Source: JAAYDY01 sp964500225 (GTDB lineage: Bacteria > Planctomycetota > Phycisphaerae > FEN-1346 > JAACEH01). From it: a stretch of DNA of 64,000 bases. The notes under the pieces were generated by a model, which saw only the letters and a program-made list of their open reading frames with translations, searched no databases and was not told where the DNA came from. Of this stretch, positions 60,734 through 64,000 are shown one piece after another. The stretch lies in NCBI GenBank assembly GCA_964500225.1, contig CAZCOA010000004.1, forward strand, positions 1-64,000, in the 5' to 3' direction. The position numbers and the translations under genes were made by a program. How positions within the stretch are numbered: the stretch's first letter is position 1; every line of letters starts with the position of its first letter.

Positions 60734-61384
60734 TCAGTCGAAACCATAGCGGCCTCGCATCGCCACGAAGACGCATGAACAGAACTCCGTCCGCACGACT
60801 TGGCCATGTTGCTTGACCACTTTGACAAGGTTCTGGATGCAGCGCGGCCCGGCGGGCACAATGGCGATGCCCGGATCGGCCAGTTGCTCGACCAGGGGCG
60901 GCGGAACGTCGGGGACGGCCGCCGTAGCCAGAATGCGGTCAAACGGGGCTGCCTCGGGCCAGCCCAGCGTTCCGTCGCCGACTCGGGCATGGACGTTGGT
61001 GAACCCCATCGCTGCCAGCGTCGCCATGGCGCGCCGACTCAGTTCAGGAACGTACTCGAGGGTGTACACCTCGCGAGCCAGACGGGCCAGGATGGCCGTC
61101 TGGTACCCCGACCCGGTGCCGATCTCCAGAACGCGCTCGGTTCCGGTCAACTTCAGTTCAGCGGTCATGAGAGCCACCATGTACGGCTGGCTGATCGTCT
61201 GTCCGCAACCGATATCCAGAGGATGGTCGTGGTAGGCTTCGGCACGCATGTCGGCAGGCACGAACACGGCACGGTCCACCTCACGCAAGGCCTCCAGAAC
61301 CCGGCGGTCGGCGATGCCGCGGTCGGCAATCTGGCGATTCACCATGTCTTCAAGCGACGACGATGTTCTGCGACCGTCTCGCAA
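60734..61384 (-). CDS. pcm: Protein-L-isoaspartate O-methyltransferase (Pcm)
   Basis: 216-residue SAM-dependent methyltransferase that repairs isoaspartyl residues. It has the family N-terminal [17 protein letters not shown], the [15 protein letters not shown] segment, SAM motif [13 protein letters not shown], and [17 protein letters not shown]. The start is TTG 61384, with GGAGG 7 nt upstream; ATG 61345 would remove the first 13 residues. Together with msrB it makes a small protein-repair pair. Confidence 0.92.
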   Translation of the reverse strand: MRDGRRTSSSLEDMVNRQIADRGIADRRVLEALREVDRAVFVPADMRAEAYHDHPLDIGCGQTISQPYMVALMTAELKLTGTERVLEIGTGSGYQTAILARLAREVYTLEYVPELSRRAMATLAAMGFTNVHARVGDGTLGWPEAAPFDRILATAAVPDVPPPLVEQLADPGIAIVPAGPRCIQNLVKVVKQHGQVVRTEFCSCVFVAMRGRYGFD

Positions 61385-61398
61385 GTTCGGGCCTCCGC

Positions 61399-62064
61399 TC
61401 AGGTCCTCCGCACAGCGTAGCGAATGAACAGGCGGATGAACCGCATGGTCTCGGGCAGTGGATTGATTTTGCTTCGCTCGGTGCCATAGATGGTCGGTAT
61501 CGGGACCTCGCCGATGCGCAGCCCCAGGCGTCCGGCCCGTATGAGCAGTTCGCTCTCGGCGTCGAAACTGGTCGTTTCGGGTGCGGCGGCAAAGTACGCC
61601 GCCACGGACACATACCGGTACCCGCTCTGACTGTCAGTGATGCGGCAGCGAGCCATGCGGCTGATAATAGCCGACGTGACGGCGTTGGTTATCCGGCGGA
61701 TCCACGGCATGCCGCGAGCAGACCAGTTCTGGCGGGCGCCGATAACGATGTCCGCCCCGGCCTCGGCCGCCGCGACGAACTGCGGAATCGCGGCCGGATC
61801 GTGTTGGCCGTCGGCATCCAGTGTCACGACCCCGTCGTACCCCTGCTGTCTGGCCCAGAGCAAGCCGGTCCGCAGCGCGGCTCCCTTTCCGGCGTTCCGC
61901 TCATGACGAATCACGGTAGCGCCGGCCTGCTCGGCGGCCTCGGCCGTCCCGTCACCGCTGCCGTCATCTATCACAAGACACGGCAGATGGGCCCTGACAC
62001 CGCGCACCACGTCGCCCACACGTTGGGCTTCGTGATACGCCGGAACAAGAGCAACGATTCGCAA
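61399..62064 (-). CDS. Family 2 glycosyltransferase (polyprenyl-phosphate type)
   Basis: 221-residue inverting glycosyltransferase. It begins IVALVPAYHEA, has the nucleotide-sugar DDGSGDGT, the metal-binding LDADGQHD, and GKGAALRTGLLWA, as in dolichol-phosphate mannose synthase-like and undecaprenyl-phosphate sugar transferases. There are no membrane helices. The start is TTG 62064 with GAGAGGGG just upstream. It lies 14 bp before pcm and 42 bp after the GGDEF gene, so the four genes may be co-transcribed. Confidence 0.82.
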   Translation of the reverse strand: MRIVALVPAYHEAQRVGDVVRGVRAHLPCLVIDDGSGDGTAEAAEQAGATVIRHERNAGKGAALRTGLLWARQQGYDGVVTLDADGQHDPAAIPQFVAAAEAGADIVIGARQNWSARGMPWIRRITNAVTSAIISRMARCRITDSQSGYRYVSVAAYFAAAPETTSFDAESELLIRAGRLGLRIGEVPIPTIYGTERSKINPLPETMRFIRLFIRYAVRRT

Positions 62065-62106
62065 CGAGTTCCCCTCTCCGCCGACGCATGGACCGCCGGC
62101 CGGCAA

Positions 62107-63102
62107 CTAGGCTTCGGCCTGAAGACAGTCAGCGCCCTGGAGATGTGCCGAATACAGGGCCCGCTGCACACGATCCAGCAGCAGCGTCGCGTTGGCGTCG
62201 TCGCCTCGCATGGACGTCACACCGATGCTGGCCGTAATGCGACTGTCGTGAGGCCCGATGGCCGCGGTACGCACCGCGTCGAGGATGCGCTGTCCTGCCC
62301 TGGCGGCCCCCCGAATGTCCGTGTCGGGCAGCGCCACCAGCAGTTCGTCCAGGCCGAAGCGACCCAGGAAGTCGATGCCGCGGAGGTGAACCCTCACTTC
62401 GTCCACGAATGCCTTGAACAGTTCGTCGGCGGCATTCTGGCCGTTGGTGCGCTTGAATCGCATGAAGTTGTCGATGTCAATCAGCAGCAGCGACAGAGGC
62501 TGACCGTGACGCCGGGCCCGGGCCATCTCGTCATTGAGCCTCGTGCAGAAGAACTCGAAAGCCCAGACGCCGGTGGCCGGATCGACCACCTGCATCCGCC
62601 GCCGCTCGTCGTAGAGCTGGCATCGTCCGTGGCAGGCGGCGGCCAGACGCGACACCAGTTGGAGGACAAGCTGGTGGTCGGCGGTGAAGTAGGACGGCTG
62701 ATCGCTTGTGGCCACAACGAAGCCGCAGGGACGGTGCATCTCGATAATCGGCGTGGCGATCAGCGATCCGTGCGAGTTCTCCAGCCGCAGCGGCCCGACG
62801 GCCGGATCTTGCGGGTCGATTTTCTCGATCAACACGTCGTGGCCCCCGTCGAGCACTCGAGCGATGGACGGCGCCTCGGGGTCCAGGGCGGCGTGGTTGA
62901 TGAACGTCGCGCTGAGCCCGTGGCTGCCGACAATCTTGAGCTGGGAGCGGTTGTCCGCCAACATCACAATGGCGACCGCCCGCGGCTTCAGGAGCGAGAA
63001 GGCCACATGGGCCAGGCCGCTAAGCCCCTCTTCCAGCGACCAGGAGCCGCTGATCCTCTGACAGGCTCCTAACAACCGCTGACAGACCTCCTTGAAATCC
63101 AT
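62107..63102 (-). CDS. GAF-GGDEF protein with degenerate active-site motif
   Basis: 331-residue cytoplasmic protein. The N-terminal GAF-like domain (about 15-160) includes ATPIIEMHRPCGFVVATS. The C-terminal GGDEF domain has LLLIDIDNFMRFK and, in place of RxGGDEF, the sequence RFGLDELLVALPD (near residue 250). Loss of the second Gly and of the final Phe suggests weak or no diguanylate cyclase activity. The end TASIGVTSM fits the family. ATG 63102 has GGAG 8-9 nt upstream. It may be a signal-binding or degenerate c-di-GMP protein. Confidence 0.8.
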   Translation of the reverse strand: MDFKEVCQRLLGACQRISGSWSLEEGLSGLAHVAFSLLKPRAVAIVMLADNRSQLKIVGSHGLSATFINHAALDPEAPSIARVLDGGHDVLIEKIDPQDPAVGPLRLENSHGSLIATPIIEMHRPCGFVVATSDQPSYFTADHQLVLQLVSRLAAACHGRCQLYDERRRMQVVDPATGVWAFEFFCTRLNDEMARARRHGQPLSLLLIDIDNFMRFKRTNGQNAADELFKAFVDEVRVHLRGIDFLGRFGLDELLVALPDTDIRGAARAGQRILDAVRTAAIGPHDSRITASIGVTSMRGDDANATLLLDRVQRALYSAHLQGADCLQAEA

Positions 63103-63542
63103 GGCGACGGTCTCCAAGAGATGCCCCCTCTATAGTTCAATGTAGCCCAAGGTTCTACCCAAGTCAACGGATGTATGCATCTGAGATGTGGTGGTAGTGT
63201 CGCAATTCCAATGGGCACACGGCATCGTCGCAGGACCCCGTGGCCGTCACCGCACTCGGATTCGCCGTGATCACCAGCTTCACCCTATTCGAGTTCATTG
63301 CCGCCATTGCGGGCCTCGCGCTGGAGCACGTGCCTGTAAGCGTGTCTGCGACGCCTCTTTCACCTTCGGTGGCATGGGCATGGGCGTGCTGGCCCTGTTG
63401 CTCAGCGTCCCCGCCACAATCCTGAGCATTGCCATCACGGTGCAGGAAATGGAGCGTCACCTGTGGTGCGACACGGCGTTCTGTGGTACAAGAAAGCCTC
63501 GCGTAGGAGTGGGTCCGCTTGGCCGCACTTGGGAGCCGACAC
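63103..63542. other. Gap with no confident gene; two hydrophobic stretches in different frames
   Basis: Plus-strand frames contain ITSFTLFEFIAAIAGLAL (from GTG 63240) and, in another frame, MGVLALLLSVPATILSIAI. If a frameshift joined them they could form a small membrane protein; the first stretch also resembles a pilin N-terminus. No reliable ribosome-binding site, promoter or terminator was seen. Confidence 0.3.
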
Positions 63543-64000
63543 ATGGAGTGCATGACGCTTGTCGTGGCCGCCGACCGCGAGGTCGGCCGCTGCTACCGTT
63601 TCTGGACCGTCGCCAACTGGAATCGCCCATTTCGCCTGCTCGACGCTGCGACCATGGCTGATCTGCCGCGGCGTGCTCCATTCATTAGGGAGCTGAACTG
63701 TGTGTATCTGCTGGGCGGCCGCACACGCGAGCACAATTGCTGGTATCAGGGGCTCGGCCCCGACGGCCGCGTCCGCGCCGACTTCAGCGGCATGATTGCA
63801 CAGCTTCGGGCCGCCATCGACCATGGGTACACGCCGTGGATCGTCCTCGACAATGTGCCCTACGGCATGAGCGATCCGCCGACGGAACATTTCTACGGCA
63901 ACACGTCACCTCCGTCCGACGAGCGCATCTGGCACGAATATGTTCGCCTGGCGGTCGAGGCCATGGTCCGTGCTTTCGGACGCCAGACAGTGGGTCGCTG
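63543..64000 (+). CDS. Glycoside-hydrolase-like protein, 3' end missing (window edge)
   Basis: Open frame from ATG 63543 through the right edge, at least 152 residues. GGGAG lies 7-8 nt before the ATG. It contains YRFWTVANWNRPF, LNCVYLLGGRT, HGYTPWIVLDNVPYGMSD and, near the edge, VEAMVRAFGRQTVGRW. These resemble the first strands of clan-A TIM-barrel hydrolases such as GH39 beta-xylosidases, in which the catalytic NEP motif would lie just past the edge. No signal peptide is visible. Family assignment is tentative. Confidence 0.55.
   Translation, partial: MECMTLVVAADREVGRCYRFWTVANWNRPFRLLDAATMADLPRRAPFIRELNCVYLLGGRTREHNCWYQGLGPDGRVRADFSGMIAQLRAAIDHGYTPWIVLDNVPYGMSDPPTEHFYGNTSPPSDERIWHEYVRLAVEAMVRAFGRQTVGR

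Noticed and set aside
59206..60816. 536-codon plus-strand frame over araC and msrB
   Set aside because: Overlaps the AraC gene in another frame and reads through msrB antisense; composition is typical of out-of-frame GC-rich DNA.
61363..63072. 569-codon plus-strand frame antisense to pcm, glycosyltransferase and GGDEF genes
   Set aside because: All three minus-strand genes have clear family motifs; this frame has none.
63188..63661. 157-codon plus-strand frame before the right-edge gene
   Set aside because: Only its middle part is hydrophobic; it overlaps the better-supported frame from 63543 and lacks a ribosome-binding site.
1..64000. CRISPR arrays, insertion sequences, prophage genes, tRNA and rRNA genes
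   Set aside because: No regularly spaced repeats, transposase or integrase motifs were found. No tRNA T-loop with a pairing acceptor was seen in the gaps; a covariance-model search would be needed to exclude tRNAs formally.

Overview
The window is GC-rich and densely coded, with many GTG and TTG starts. It looks like a chromosomal segment of an anaerobic or facultative, Gram-negative-type bacterium. An OprP-like porin, LolD/FtsX and lipoproteins point to an outer membrane. A dockerin/DNRLRE glycoside hydrolase-like protein, a tandem DUF4159 protein and many PQQ-like/NHL beta-propellers suggest a planctomycete (PVC group, perhaps Phycisphaerae-like). The placement is inferred from gene content; no rRNA, tRNA or phylogenetic marker search was possible.

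Layout. 0.1-5.9 kb (+): NAD-coupled [NiFe] hydrogenase operon hoxF-hoxU-hoxY-hoxH-protease plus a CheY-like receiver, behind a perfect CRP-type palindrome. 5.9-7.5 kb (-): orphan ABC permease. 7.9-12.1 kb (+): a GltD-ferredoxin-MvhD-like flavoprotein with metV and metF (methylene-tetrahydrofolate reductase) and a cupin, behind a second CRP-like box, a sigma70-type promoter and a perfect hairpin. 33.8-12.3 kb (-): one co-directional run of 16 tightly packed genes. In order these are a 4Fe-4S protein, a squalene-hopene-cyclase-like protein, a DUF116/polyprenyl synthase fusion, a prenyltransferase-repeat protein, LolD, FtsX, two PQQ-like propellers, an NHL lipoprotein, two Tat-signal Fe-S/Cys proteins, a NapH-like protein, a membrane 4Fe-4S/PQQ-propeller fusion, NuoE, NuoF, and a HoxU-like protein with a GltD-like flavodomain inserted in it. 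39-33.9 kb (-): pstSCAB-phoU; 40.4-39 kb: phosphate-type porin; 43.2-40.6 kb: phoBR. TAAC repeats with an 11-bp period lie upstream of pstS, the porin and phoB. 43.4-46.5 kb (+): hisDCB. 46.9-64 kb: dockerin protein, L,D-transpeptidase, uvrA, radical SAM protein, DUF4159 protein, UroD-like protein with divergent AraC regulator, msrB, pcm, glycosyltransferase, GAF-GGDEF protein, and a glycoside-hydrolase-like gene cut by the right edge.

How it fits together. The left third handles reductant: H2/NAD exchange, NAD(P)H-driven C1 reduction, and a third NADH-linked flavoprotein. The most unusual part is the 16-gene run. It puts polyprenoid synthesis and cyclisation, a LolCDE/MacB-type exporter, extracytoplasmic beta-propellers, a NapGH-like membrane electron path and a cytoplasmic NADH dehydrogenase module in one apparent transcription unit. 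I know of no described system with this composition; its function is open.
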